Shown in pieces: positions 1-7,646 of a DNA stretch of 44,584 nucleotides (positions within the stretch are counted from its first letter, which is position 1; every line of letters begins with the position of its first letter). Both the position numbers and the translations under genes were made by a program. The DNA is from Methanothrix sp. (GTDB lineage Archaea; Halobacteriota; Methanosarcinia; Methanotrichales; Methanotrichaceae). The notes under the pieces were generated by a model that did not search any database, was not told the origin of the DNA, and worked only from the letters and a program-made list of their open reading frames with translations. Location: positions 1 to 44,584 of the forward strand of contig NZ_JASFYM010000018.1 of NCBI RefSeq assembly GCF_030055635.1. Direction: 5' to 3'.

Positions 1-113
1 ATTGATCGCGTGTCTGTCTCCATCTAAGCTGCTCCTCTCTCCAAACCTGTGAGCCGGCTAAAAATGTTTGTCGCAGGCCATGCAGAGAAAATTGTTCGGA
101 AAATGAATGTTAA

Positions 114-299
114 TGCGAAATGCAGGCGATATCCTCAGACGAGATCTTTTTATGGGTCATGTACTCGTATCTTGTGCCTAAGACACTGAAGGATCGAGTC
201 CACGAGTGCCCGAGATGCGGGCTTAGGATGGATCGAGATCATAATGCAGAGTGGCTACTGAAGGTAGCCACTGCTTCTACGTTAGTAGAAGCACGTTGA
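114..299 (+). pseudogene. TnpB (IS200/IS605 OrfB) C-terminal remnant
   Basis: An open frame running from a stop at 111-113 to TGA at 297-299 encodes a segment typical of the TnpB C-terminus: VPKTLKDRVHECPRCGLRM followed by DRDHNA (about 174-248). CPRC is the second half of the four-cysteine zinc finger, and the D of DRDHNA is the last RuvC catalytic aspartate. The first CxxC pair and all upstream RuvC and helix-turn-helix parts are missing, and no start codon precedes the frame sensibly. TnpB proteins are RNA-guided nucleases of IS200/IS605 transposons. What remains cannot be functional. The hairpin-rich DNA that follows (251-521) is the expected place for the element's right end and omega-RNA region. 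The assignment rests on the motif only. Confidence 0.75.
251..293 (+). repeat. Double-hairpin repeat, copy 1
   Basis: Two adjacent perfect hairpins: an 8-bp stem (251-258 with 264-271, loop TGAAG) and a 9-bp stem (272-280 with 285-293, loop GTTA). Copy 2 lies at 341-382. It overlaps the end of the TnpB remnant frame. Confidence 0.85.
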
Positions 300-340
300 A
301 CATTCTCACCCTCGTACTGAGGGGCAGAGCCTGTGGAGAA

Positions 341-382
341 GCGGCTACTGAAGTAGCCGCTGCTTCTACGTTAGTAGAAGCA
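341..382 (+). repeat. Double-hairpin repeat, copy 2
   Basis: Same two-stem arrangement as 251-293. Stem 1 is 341-348 with 353-360 (loop TGAA). Stem 2 is 361-369 with 374-382 (loop GTTA). Relative to copy 1, the second base pair of stem 1 changes from T-A to C-G, a compensatory change that keeps the pairing. Confidence 0.85.
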
Positions 383-408
383 TACCGGATGACTGGATCT
401 AGGAAACC

Positions 409-521
409 TTCGACTTCGTCGAATGGCTTCGACGGCTCTCGATGCAATCGAGAGGCTTCGACAAAGTCGAAGCGAGTCGAAGCGCAGGAAGCTCCGGCCT
501 TCGGGCCGGAGAGGAAGTCAC
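409..521 (+). mobile_element. IS605-type right end (copy A) with stacked hairpins
   Basis: Four hairpins follow one another: 409-423, 436-454, 455-473 and 492-511. The last has an 8-bp stem, CTCCGGCC/GGCCGGAG, around a TTCG loop, and is followed by GAGGAAGTCAC ending at 521. The same CTCCGG hairpin plus AAGTCAC ending recurs at 26938-26985 (minus) and, degenerate, at 29786-29834. A subterminal hairpin just inside the right cleavage site is known for IS200/IS605-family ends, where it also forms part of the TnpB guide RNA scaffold. With the TnpB remnant upstream, this is most simply a dead element's right end. Confidence 0.65.
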
Positions 522-783
522 TTAGCAACATGGAGGTCATGCAGACCGTTTGCCGGGTGGATTCATTTGCCCGACAGGGTCGCAGGACCAGCACATTCAG
601 GGACAATTTATCAGATGAATTGGAGCGATCATGTAAACTCCCTCTCCCCAAGTTTAAAATACTTTGAGGTTACAGGGAGAAGCGTGCGGTCCTACTCTGT
701 TCCCACCCTGGCTCGAGAGGCCCAGAAGTTCCATTCATCACATGGCGGCTTTTCCGGATATCTGAAGTGTTTCATCACATTGA

Positions 784-793
784 TTTTATTTAT
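784..793 (+). promoter_or_regulatory. TATA-like box ahead of the permease pair
   Basis: AT-rich run TTTTATTTAT, followed about 30 nt later by a purine-rich ribosome-site-like stretch (GGAGGAGGGAGGG, 826-838). Plausible promoter for the permease genes, by position and composition only. Confidence 0.35.
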
Positions 794-840
794 GAATAAT
801 GTGTGTTCTTGATAGCAATGATACAGGAGGAGGGAGGGAC

Positions 841-869
841 AGCCTCTGGAGCCAGCTGCTCCAGAGGCT
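841..869 (+). repeat. Perfect 12-bp inverted repeat
   Basis: AGCCTCTGGAGC (841-852) pairs perfectly with GCTCCAGAGGCT (858-869) across a 5-nt loop. It lies between the ribosome-site-like purine run and the permease coding frame, so it would occlude or separate any start codon. It could be an insertion scar or a regulatory hairpin. Confidence 0.8.
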
Positions 870-980
870 GAAAAAGTTCATCAAGGGCGTGGTTATCTGC
901 TGGAGACATTCATATCGTTCCGGTATATCAGAAGCCGGAGGCGTCAGACTGCTCTTTCTGTCCTTGCAATCGGGCTGGCG

Positions 981-2054
981 GTGGCTGTTAGCGTGACCTC
1001 TGTATCGCTCCAGGCTGGCTTTCAGGAGTATCTCCTCGACATAATCGTAAAGGACCTCGCGCATGTCAGCGTGAGCCCGAAGGAGGGGGAGGAGTACATC
1101 TACCTCTACAGAACGCTAATGGACAGGATATGGCAGCTCGAGGGTGTTACAGCAGTCTCTCCGCGCCTGAGCGCACCCGCATCACTCTCGCACAAGAACA
1201 ACGTCGAGAACGTTATTCTGATCGGAGTGATACCATCGGAGATGGAAAGGATCTACCCGAGCATCTCAGAGCGGATGGTTTACGGAGATCTTGAGTCAAT
1301 CCACCAGGAGAACAGGATGGTGATCTCGAAGAAGCTCGCCGAGAAGCTGGATGTTGAGCTGGATGACACTGTGGATGCGAGGTTTCCTGATGCGAACCCT
1401 CTGAACCTCATGATCACCGGCATATTCGATCCACCGCAGGGCTTTCCTGAGGAGATGACATTCGTCTCGCTCCGCACGGCCAGGAACTTCCTGGGTGAAG
1501 GGGATGTCGTAAACGGCATAGATATCAAGCTCCGGGACATCTACATGGCAGATCGGATCAGCAGGGAGCTGTCTGCAACAGGATACAAGGCAGAGAGCTG
1601 GCAGCAGCTTTACCCGGAGATCCTGAGGACCATTGCGATAGAGAACCTTGAGAACAACATCACCATGCTTCTCATAATGATCATCGCAGCCTTCGGGATA
1701 GCGAGTGTGATGTACATGCTTGTTCTCGAGAAGACATCTGAGATAGGGATGCTCATGGCAGAGGGGGCGACTGGCGCGATGATACGCAACATATTCCTCA
1801 TCCAGAGCACTGTTCTTGGACTCATCGGCGGCGTCGCCGGCGCTGCTGGCGGCGTGGCTCTTTCTCTGTACCTCAAAGGCATGGAGTTCGAGGTCGAGGC
1901 TCCTGGCTGGGAGGAGTTCGTGCTTCCTGTGGTGATAGACCCCCGGAAGATCCTGATCATAGTGGTGGCAGCGGTCCTCCTGAGCCTGGCCGCTGGCGTG
2001 TATCCCGCGCACAAGGCATCGAAGCTCGATCCTGTGATCGCCCTGCGTGGATGA
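981..2054 (+). CDS. FtsX/LolC-like ABC transporter permease (N-terminus uncertain)
   Basis: Membrane permease of the FtsX/MacB type, which with a cytoplasmic ATPase drives export or mechanotransmission. From the GTG at 981 it has 357 residues: an extracytoplasmic MacB-periplasmic-core-like domain (about 15-215), three membrane segments (about 228-250, 271-297, 322-342) and the characteristic ending KLDPVIALRG. The reading frame continues coding-like upstream to about 897, giving LETFISFRYIRSRRRQTALS directly before residue 1. That matches the cytoplasmic lead-in and first half of the missing first membrane helix. No ATG, GTG or TTG is available there (stop at 819-821). The real start is therefore either non-canonical or lost through a frameshift or insertion. 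It overlaps the next permease by 4 nt (ATGA). No ATPase gene is visible. Confidence 0.85.
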   Translation: MAVSVTSVSLQAGFQEYLLDIIVKDLAHVSVSPKEGEEYIYLYRTLMDRIWQLEGVTAVSPRLSAPASLSHKNNVENVILIGVIPSEMERIYPSISERMVYGDLESIHQENRMVISKKLAEKLDVELDDTVDARFPDANPLNLMITGIFDPPQGFPEEMTFVSLRTARNFLGEGDVVNGIDIKLRDIYMADRISRELSATGYKAESWQQLYPEILRTIAIENLENNITMLLIMIIAAFGIASVMYMLVLEKTSEIGMLMAEGATGAMIRNIFLIQSTVLGLIGGVAGAAGGVALSLYLKGMEFEVEAPGWEEFVLPVVIDPRKILIIVVAAVLLSLAAGVYPAHKASKLDPVIALRG

Positions 2055-3220
2055 GCGAGATGTTTGAGCATATCATTGCATCACATCACATCGTCAGAAA
2101 CCCCAGGATGGCTTTCTTCACTGTGCTCTCTGTAGCCCTGGCTGTGGCGATTATCGTCGTCATGATGGGCCTGATGGGCGGCTTCAGGGAGGAGATCATG
2201 AGCACGACCATCGAGAACAATCCCCATGTCGTGATCGAACCAAAGGAGGGGGAGACCGAGATACACCTCTACAGGACGCTCTCCGCCACAGTGTGGGCGT
2301 ATCCAGGGGTGGAGGCTGTCTCCCCCAGGCTGAGGGGGAAGGCGGTCGTCGAGCACAGGGACAGGGCACGGGGCGTGGAGGTTGTGGGTGTCATCCCATC
2401 AGATGAGGATCCTCTCATGAGGGTTGAGAGGGACCTTATCGAGGGGAGCTTCAGGGATCTCGAGCTGAGCAGATACTCAGCTGTTATCGGAAGCAAGCTT
2501 GCCGAGGATATCAGGGCCTCGACCGGCGACAGGATAGAGCTGATCAGGCAGAACAGATCAATCCGACTCAAGGTCGCAGGCATCATAGAAACAGGCACAG
2601 CAAGCGACAAGACTCTTGTGTACATCCCGCTGAAGACCGCACAGGATATCCTCAGCGAGGGCGATGTCGTGTCAGAGGTCTCTGTGAGGCTCTCTGACCT
2701 CTACGATGCCCCGCATCTTTCGGAGGAGATCAACAGGAAAACCAGCTACAACGCCAGGAGCTGGGTTGATATCAACCGTGATATACTCAACCTCCTCGAG
2801 ACGCAGTCGCGCTTTGTGGTAGTATTCTACATTCTAATATTCGCGATAGCGGGATTCGGCATAGCCAATACCATGATAATGATAATAACCCGCAGGACGA
2901 AGGAGATAGGCATTTTGATGGCGATGGGCGCGACCAGGTTCTCGATAATGAAGATATTCGTTCTTGAGAGCCTTATCCTCGCTCCACCATCCGCCCTCAT
3001 CGGGTGTGTCCTGGCTTACATCGCAGCAAGACTCATCATGATGTATCCGGTGGAACTTCCGAGCGAGATATACATGGTATCAAGGATGACCGTGGTGATG
3101 AAGCCTGAGTTCTTCTTATGGGCTGTGATCTACTCCATGGTTGTCAACCTTGTGGCGGGACTCTATCCTGCCTACAGGGCATCCAGGCTCGATCCTGTCG
3201 AGGCCATAGCGGTCGAGTGA
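2051..3220 (+). CDS. FtsX/LolE-like ABC transporter permease
   Basis: Complete 389-residue paralogue of the preceding permease. Membrane segment 1 is about 20-43, followed by a large extracytoplasmic domain containing the same PKEGE...HLYRTL...VEAVSPRL pattern seen in its neighbour. Three further membrane segments lie about 250-280, 300-325 and 355-375, and it ends in RLDPVEAIAVE. The ATG overlaps the upstream stop (ATGA), so the two are translationally coupled and probably form a heterodimer. Families of this kind need an ABC ATPase. None is encoded on either side, where pdxS follows after 156 nt, so the partner must be elsewhere or lost. Substrate unknown. Confidence 0.9.
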   Translation: MSEMFEHIIASHHIVRNPRMAFFTVLSVALAVAIIVVMMGLMGGFREEIMSTTIENNPHVVIEPKEGETEIHLYRTLSATVWAYPGVEAVSPRLRGKAVVEHRDRARGVEVVGVIPSDEDPLMRVERDLIEGSFRDLELSRYSAVIGSKLAEDIRASTGDRIELIRQNRSIRLKVAGIIETGTASDKTLVYIPLKTAQDILSEGDVVSEVSVRLSDLYDAPHLSEEINRKTSYNARSWVDINRDILNLLETQSRFVVVFYILIFAIAGFGIANTMIMIITRRTKEIGILMAMGATRFSIMKIFVLESLILAPPSALIGCVLAYIAARLIMMYPVELPSEIYMVSRMTVVMKPEFFLWAVIYSMVVNLVAGLYPAYRASRLDPVEAIAVE

Positions 3221-3325
3221 TCGCGTCATGTGCTCCGCCCCGTATAGGGAGCAGGTCTCATCAGGCGTGTTCGGGATAGAGCATAACAGACACAATGAAG
3301 ATGCGCGTTCGGTGCGCGGGGCAAA

Positions 3326-3335
3326 GTTTATTTAC
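3326..3335 (+). promoter_or_regulatory. Promoter TATA-like box for pdxS
   Basis: GTTTATTTAC lies 42 nt before the pdxS ATG. A GAGGT ribosome site sits at 3361-3365. Confidence 0.5.
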
Positions 3336-3376
3336 CGTAAATGCAGCTAGTTCACCGTTCGAGGTAAGAATTTATC

Positions 3377-4270
3377 ATGGAGCTGGAGAATCTTCGATTC
3401 GGTACGGAGCTGCTGAAGCGCGGCTTCGCCAAGATGCAGAAGGGTGGAGTCATCATGGACGTCACCACCCCTGAGCAGGCCATGATCGCTGAGGAGGCCG
3501 GAGCTGTCGCTGTCATGGCACTCCACGCGGTTCCTGCTGACATCAGAAAGATGGGCGGCGTGGCCAGGATGGCTGATCCGAAGGTGATCGAGGAGATCAT
3601 CGATGCGGTGACCATACCCGTCATGGCCAAGGTCAGGATCGGCCACTTCGTCGAGGCTCAGATCCTGGAGGCGATAGGGGTGGACATGATCGACGAGTCG
3701 GAGGTTCTCACCCCCGCGGACGAGTTCCATATCGACAAGACAAAATTCAAGGTTCCGTTCGTATGCGGCGCCAGGAACCTCGGCGAGGCCCTCAGGCGTA
3801 TCAGGGAAGGTGCGGCCATGATACGGACCAAGGGGGAGGCGGGCACCGGTGACGTGAGTCAGGCCGTGAGACACATGAAGATGATCATGGGCGATATCCG
3901 GAAGCTCAAGGGCATGAACAGCGAGGAGCTGATGAGGTTCGCGCGCGAGATCGAGGCCGACCCGGAGCTTGTAGCTGAATGCGCCCGTCTCCAGCGGCTG
4001 CCTGTGGTCAACTTCGCTGCCGGTGGCATAGCAACACCAGCAGACGCGGCTCTTATGATGCAGCTCGGTGCCGATGGCGTCTTCGTCGGCTCCGGCATAT
4101 TCAAGTCCGAGAACCCGGAGGCTATGGCTGCAGCGATAGTCGAGGCCGTCCATCACTACGACGAGCCGGAGGTTCTGGCCAGGGTCTCCAGAGGTCTTGG
4201 AAGGCCGATGAAAGGCATAGATGTCGGCACCCTTCAGGAAGGAGAGGCGCTCCAGGCGAGAGGATGGTGA
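3377..4270 (+). CDS. pdxS: Pyridoxal 5'-phosphate synthase lyase subunit PdxS
   Basis: PdxS condenses ribose 5-phosphate, glyceraldehyde 3-phosphate and ammonia to pyridoxal 5'-phosphate in the DXP-independent vitamin B6 pathway. The protein has 297 residues, the usual length. Visible family features are MDVTTPEQA near residue 28, [15 protein letters not shown] with the first Schiff-base lysine K85, [11 protein letters not shown] with the second lysine K152, and the phosphate-binding [13 protein letters not shown] region. GAGGT at 3361-3365 supports the ATG at 3377. The glutaminase partner pdxT follows 43 nt downstream, so the two form the standard synthase operon. Confidence 0.97.
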   Translation: MELENLRFGTELLKRGFAKMQKGGVIMDVTTPEQAMIAEEAGAVAVMALHAVPADIRKMGGVARMADPKVIEEIIDAVTIPVMAKVRIGHFVEAQILEAIGVDMIDESEVLTPADEFHIDKTKFKVPFVCGARNLGEALRRIREGAAMIRTKGEAGTGDVSQAVRHMKMIMGDIRKLKGMNSEELMRFAREIEADPELVAECARLQRLPVVNFAAGGIATPADAALMMQLGADGVFVGSGIFKSENPEAMAAAIVEAVHHYDEPEVLARVSRGLGRPMKGIDVGTLQEGEALQARGW

Positions 4271-4313
4271 GCCGGCTCTTCTCAGAGGTCTGAGCTTCCG
4301 CTTTGGAGGTAAC

Positions 4314-4877
4314 GTGAGAAGGATTGGGGTCATAGCCCTCCAGGGAGACGTCTCGGAGCATATCAGCGCCGTAGAGGCGGCAGGCGGCCAGGCTGTTCCC
4401 GTACGGCGGGCGGGCGTCATACCCACATGCTCCGGCATAGTTATACCTGGAGGCGAGAGCACAACGATCAGCAGGCAGCTCGAGAGGACAGGTATAGCTG
4501 CTGAGATCAAGCAGGCTGCTGCGAATGATGTGCCTGTGCTCGCGACATGTGCTGGACTGGTGCTTGTTGCAAAGGAGATCGATGCAGGCGACGTCAGACC
4601 CCTCGGGCTGATCGATATCTCGGTGGGAAGAAACGCCTTCGGCCCGCAGCGCGAGTCGTTCGAGGCTGATATAGATGTCGCAGGATTTGACAGGCCCTAC
4701 AGGGCGGTCTTCATCCGCGCGCCCGTTGTTCTGAGATGCGGAGATGGCGTGCAGGAGCTTGCACGCTTCGGCGGCCGCACCGTGGCGGTGAGGCAGAGGA
4801 AGATCATAGGTCTTGCGTTCCATCCTGAGCTCACCGGTGATCTCCGGTTCCACAGGATGTTCTTGGAGATGACCTGA
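4314..4877 (+). CDS. pdxT: Pyridoxal 5'-phosphate synthase glutaminase subunit PdxT
   Basis: Glutaminase that supplies ammonia to PdxS. The frame is open further upstream (to 4221), but GTG at 4314 has a strong GGAGGT site at 4305-4310 and begins with the expected RRIGVIALQGDVSEH. That gives 187 residues, normal for the family. Catalytic features are all present: GGEST at 46-50 (the oxyanion-hole region), the nucleophile C79 in LATCAG, and the H170-x-E172 pair in AFHPELTGD. Confidence 0.96.
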   Translation: MRRIGVIALQGDVSEHISAVEAAGGQAVPVRRAGVIPTCSGIVIPGGESTTISRQLERTGIAAEIKQAAANDVPVLATCAGLVLVAKEIDAGDVRPLGLIDISVGRNAFGPQRESFEADIDVAGFDRPYRAVFIRAPVVLRCGDGVQELARFGGRTVAVRQRKIIGLAFHPELTGDLRFHRMFLEMT

Positions 4878-4907
4878 GGTGGTTCTATCTTCGATGGCAG
4901 GTTCGCA

Positions 4908-5234
4908 GTGAAAAGCTACGATGAGATGCGCAGGGAGATGGAGGATCTCCTGAAGCGTTCCGAGCAGCTGAGAGCAGAGTCAGCATCTGCCATCGAGGAG
5001 TCGGACTCGCTCCGGAAGAGGTCTGTGGATATGCGGCAGCTCGACCCTGAGCAGGCGGAGGCCCTGTGGATAGAGTCCGAGGAGCTCAGGACAAAGGCCA
5101 GGGAGCTCATGCGCGAGTCGGTGGAGCTGCGCATAAAGGCAGCTGACATAAAGCACCGCTTAGATATACACGAGCAGATAGAGTCGATCCCGGATAGGGC
5201 GGAGAAGCTCTGGAGGAAGGCTGTGAGGGGTTAG
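4908..5234 (+). CDS. Small charged coiled-coil protein of unknown function
   Basis: 108 residues from a GTG start 30 nt after pdxT. No membrane segment or signal is visible. The sequence is almost entirely heptad-like, with repeated ExxxLRxxS(A/V) units (for example SEQLRAESAS, ESDSLRKRS, SEELRTKAREL, SVELRIKAADI), so it should be a long helical coiled coil. Codon and base use match neighbouring genes and the frame is clean, which supports a real gene. Its position suggests co-transcription with pdxST, but nothing in the sequence connects it to vitamin B6. I do not recognise the family. Confidence 0.65.
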   Translation: MKSYDEMRREMEDLLKRSEQLRAESASAIEESDSLRKRSVDMRQLDPEQAEALWIESEELRTKARELMRESVELRIKAADIKHRLDIHEQIESIPDRAEKLWRKAVRG

Positions 5235-5502
5235 CGTGTGAGACGCAGGGCAGCAGGTGGAGGTCTTTCGGTCAGGATTGCTCTTATCAGTCTGATTTTG
5301 CGCAGAGATACCGACCTCCCCACTATGCGCTCCTGAGGAACGAATGCGCGCTTCCAACGAACCAGATGCCTGTCCTACAAGTTGGCGAACAGGTAAGAGC
5401 GAGTCTGATTTCACCCGATTTTCGTGCTCTCTGATCGGCTTGGATCGAGAACTCATCACGCTGCAGAGCTAAGAGATCCAGGTCTTCAGCCCATCAGGAG
5501 AG
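5235..5502. other. Gene-free spacer with many complementary segments
   Basis: No credible reading frame. It holds several short complementary segments (5259-5265 with 5313-5319; 5280-5286 with 5394-5400; 5354-5358 with 5381-5385; 5369-5373 with 5389-5393) and two copies of TCTGATTT (5291, 5404). They cannot all pair at once. No known RNA family recognised. Confidence 0.3.
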
Positions 5503-5510
5503 TATATAAT
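5503..5510 (+). promoter_or_regulatory. TATA box of the radical SAM gene
   Basis: TATATAAT lies 23-30 nt before the ATG at 5533 with no ribosome site between, the layout of a leaderless or near-leaderless archaeal transcript. Confidence 0.6.
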
Positions 5511-5532
5511 TTAAGAGGACGTCTCTGTTATC

Positions 5533-6543
5533 ATGGCTGAACTGAAAGAGGCCATGTTTTACGATAGGCTTGAGGGTGGCGATGTAAGATGCAACCTCTG
5601 CAACCACAGCTGCAGGATTCATCCTGGTCGCAGGGGCATCTGCGGTGTCAGGGAGAACATCGACGGGACCCTCTACTCGCTAGTTTACGGCAAAATCGTC
5701 GCTGAGCATGTCGATCCTGTGGAGAAGAAGCCTCTGTTTCACTTCCAGCCGGGCAGCAGGAGCTACTCGATCGCCACGGTCGGCTGCAATTTCAGGTGCA
5801 GGCACTGCCAGAACGCTGATATCTCCCAGATGCCCGTGGACCGGGGCATGATCATCGGCAGTGAGAGGGCTCCTGAGGATATCGTCGCGGAGGCCCTGGA
5901 GTCTGGAGTTCAATCTATATCCTACACGTACACAGAGCCGACGATATTCTTCGAGTTCGCGCTCGATACAGCTGTCGAGGCGAAGAAGTTCGGCCTCAAG
6001 AACAACTTCGTCAGCAACGGCTACATGTCAGAGGAGGCTGCAAGGGCGATCGCGCCGTATCTGGACGCGATCAACATCGATCTGAAGGGCGACGACGAGT
6101 TCTACAGAAAGATATGCAGCGCGAGGGTTGATCCGGTGAAGAGAAACATAGAGCTCTTCCCGAAGCTCGGGGTGTGGACAGAGGTCACGACTCTTGTGAT
6201 TCCCGGCTATAACGACTCCGATGAGCAGCTCAGGGAGATAGCGGAGTTCCTCGCAGGCGTGAGCGTAGATATTCCATGGCATGTCTCCGCCTTCCATCCA
6301 ACATACAGGCTCAGAGATGCTCCGCCAACGAGCGCTGCAACAATCCGCAGAGCCATGGGCATAGGCAGAGAGGCAGGCATCCGGTACATCTACGCGGGGA
6401 ACATCCCTGGCGAGGGGGAGAACACGCACTGCCACAGCTGCGGCGAGCTTCTTGTCGAGCGATTCGCATACCGCGTGACTCTCAACAGCATTGTTGATGG
6501 CAGATGCCCGAGGTGCAGGACGCAGATCCCGGGAGTCTGGTGA
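5533..6543 (+). CDS. amrS: AmmeMemoRadiSam-type radical SAM protein (AmrS-like)
   Basis: 336-residue radical SAM enzyme formerly annotated as pyruvate formate-lyase activating enzyme-like. An N-terminal cysteine cluster (C20, C23, C27, C37) precedes the radical SAM motif CNFRCRHC with C85, C89 and C92, which should bind the SAM-cleaving [4Fe-4S] cluster. The stretch KIVAEHVDPVEKKPLFHF is typical of this COG1180 branch. A C-terminal ribbon (CHSCGEL and CPRCRTQ) follows. In many archaea this family accompanies AMMECR1 and Memo proteins, none of which is in this window. The modification it performs is unknown. It has its own promoter. Confidence 0.85.
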   Translation: MAELKEAMFYDRLEGGDVRCNLCNHSCRIHPGRRGICGVRENIDGTLYSLVYGKIVAEHVDPVEKKPLFHFQPGSRSYSIATVGCNFRCRHCQNADISQMPVDRGMIIGSERAPEDIVAEALESGVQSISYTYTEPTIFFEFALDTAVEAKKFGLKNNFVSNGYMSEEAARAIAPYLDAINIDLKGDDEFYRKICSARVDPVKRNIELFPKLGVWTEVTTLVIPGYNDSDEQLREIAEFLAGVSVDIPWHVSAFHPTYRLRDAPPTSAATIRRAMGIGREAGIRYIYAGNIPGEGENTHCHSCGELLVERFAYRVTLNSIVDGRCPRCRTQIPGVW

Positions 6544-6760
6544 GCTGATGCAGGGCTCCGCGCCCGGCTACTCTCTATCAGTTCACACTGTGCCACGAGC
6601 TCACAGTCCTGCAGGTACTGGATGCGATCAGCTGTGATTCAGGCCGACTGATGATAATGAACAATCAATATCGATCTTCAGTGCCGGCAAAACTATTAAA
6701 GGTAAAGACGTGCATTAATTATTGTGCAGCTTTGCAGAAAGATGTGAAAGCCTGGTGAAA

Positions 6761-7621
6761 ATGATGTTTGAGAAGATATTGATCCCCACGGACTTTTCTA
6801 AGCACGCGAGAAAGGTCGTAGAGTGCGCTGGTCAGATCCCGGGTGTGAAGGATGTTGTTCTCCTTCATGTCATCAGCAGGGACCCGCTTGCCAGGGTCTG
6901 GGACCCTGTTGCAGAGATCAGGGAGGCGGAGAAGAGGCTGGAGGGCGAGGCAGCCCCTCTTCAGGGAATGAACGTCAAGGTGAGGGCGGTCTCCGTCCTG
7001 GAGGGAGAGGTTGCGAGCGCGATACAGAAGGTGGCAGATGAGGAGAACGTCTCTCTGGTGGCGATGGGCGCGAGGGGCAAGAGCCTGATCGAGAGCGTGC
7101 TTCTGGGCAGCGTCTCCAGAAACGTTCTGCGCTACGGCAACACGCACCTCCTTCTGATGAGATACAGGATGATGGAGGGAAAGCCGGTCGGCATATACTG
7201 CGCGAGGCTGCTGCACAAGGTGCTTTATCCGACAGACTTCTCCCAGCCGGCCGAGGCGGCGCTATCGTTCCTGAAGAACATAAGCGGGATCGGCGAGCTG
7301 ATGCTGATGCATGTGGTCTCCAGGGGCGAGACGCAGGAGGAGATCGATTCCGCTGTGAAATACGGAACGGATCGGCTGAATGAGATCGCGACGGAGCTCA
7401 GAAAGGGCGGTCTGAACGTGAGCACAAAGGTCGTGGTCGGCGAGGCCTGCGAGCAGATAAGATCTGTCGCCAATCAGGAGGATGTCTCACTGATCGCGAT
7501 GAGCTCGCAGGGTGCAACCGCGATCAAGAAGGGCAGGATCGGGAGCACAGCGTACGGAGTGGCAAACACGGCAAGCAGGCCTGTTCTCATCCTGAGAAGC
7601 TCGAAGATCGCGATATACTGA
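6761..7621 (+). CDS. Tandem universal stress protein (two Usp domains)
   Basis: Two UspA-type domains in one chain. The first begins at MFEKILIPTDFS and ends with the ATP-binding pattern GARGKS(x7)GSVSRNV. The second starts at KVLYPTDFSQPAE and ends with SSQGATAIKKGRIGSTAYGV. The G-x2-G-x9-G(S/T) nucleotide pattern is intact in domain 1 and nearly so in domain 2. The frame is open from 6722, but GGTGA at 6754-6758 favours ATG at 6761 or 6764, which is also where homology begins. The tandem arrangement suggests an intramolecular pseudo-dimer. Usp proteins are cytosolic stress or metabolic regulators; no specific partner is indicated here. Confidence 0.88.
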   Translation: MMFEKILIPTDFSKHARKVVECAGQIPGVKDVVLLHVISRDPLARVWDPVAEIREAEKRLEGEAAPLQGMNVKVRAVSVLEGEVASAIQKVADEENVSLVAMGARGKSLIESVLLGSVSRNVLRYGNTHLLLMRYRMMEGKPVGIYCARLLHKVLYPTDFSQPAEAALSFLKNISGIGELMLMHVVSRGETQEEIDSAVKYGTDRLNEIATELRKGGLNVSTKVVVGEACEQIRSVANQEDVSLIAMSSQGATAIKKGRIGSTAYGVANTASRPVLILRSSKIAIY

Positions 7622-7646
7622 GCTCTCAGATTTTAATCTTACATTT
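7622..7646. terminator. T-rich convergent terminator region
   Basis: The 25-nt gap between the convergent Usp and DUF2117-like genes contains T-rich runs on the plus strand (TTTTAATCTT, then ATTTTTA into the neighbour's end), as expected for archaeal oligo-T termination. Confidence 0.35.

Noticed and set aside
251-667. Plus-strand reading frame of 138 codons
   Set aside because: It runs through stacked hairpins in a different frame from the TnpB trace and has no protein-like composition; it is a by-product of repeat sequence.
841-869. Intrinsic bacterial-type terminator
   Set aside because: The stem is strong but the following run is AAAAA, not T, on the plus strand, and the setting is archaeal; kept as an inverted repeat only.
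3347-4510. Long minus-strand frame opposite pdxS/pdxT
   Set aside because: Antisense to two well-identified genes, with no motifs; an effect of high third-position GC.
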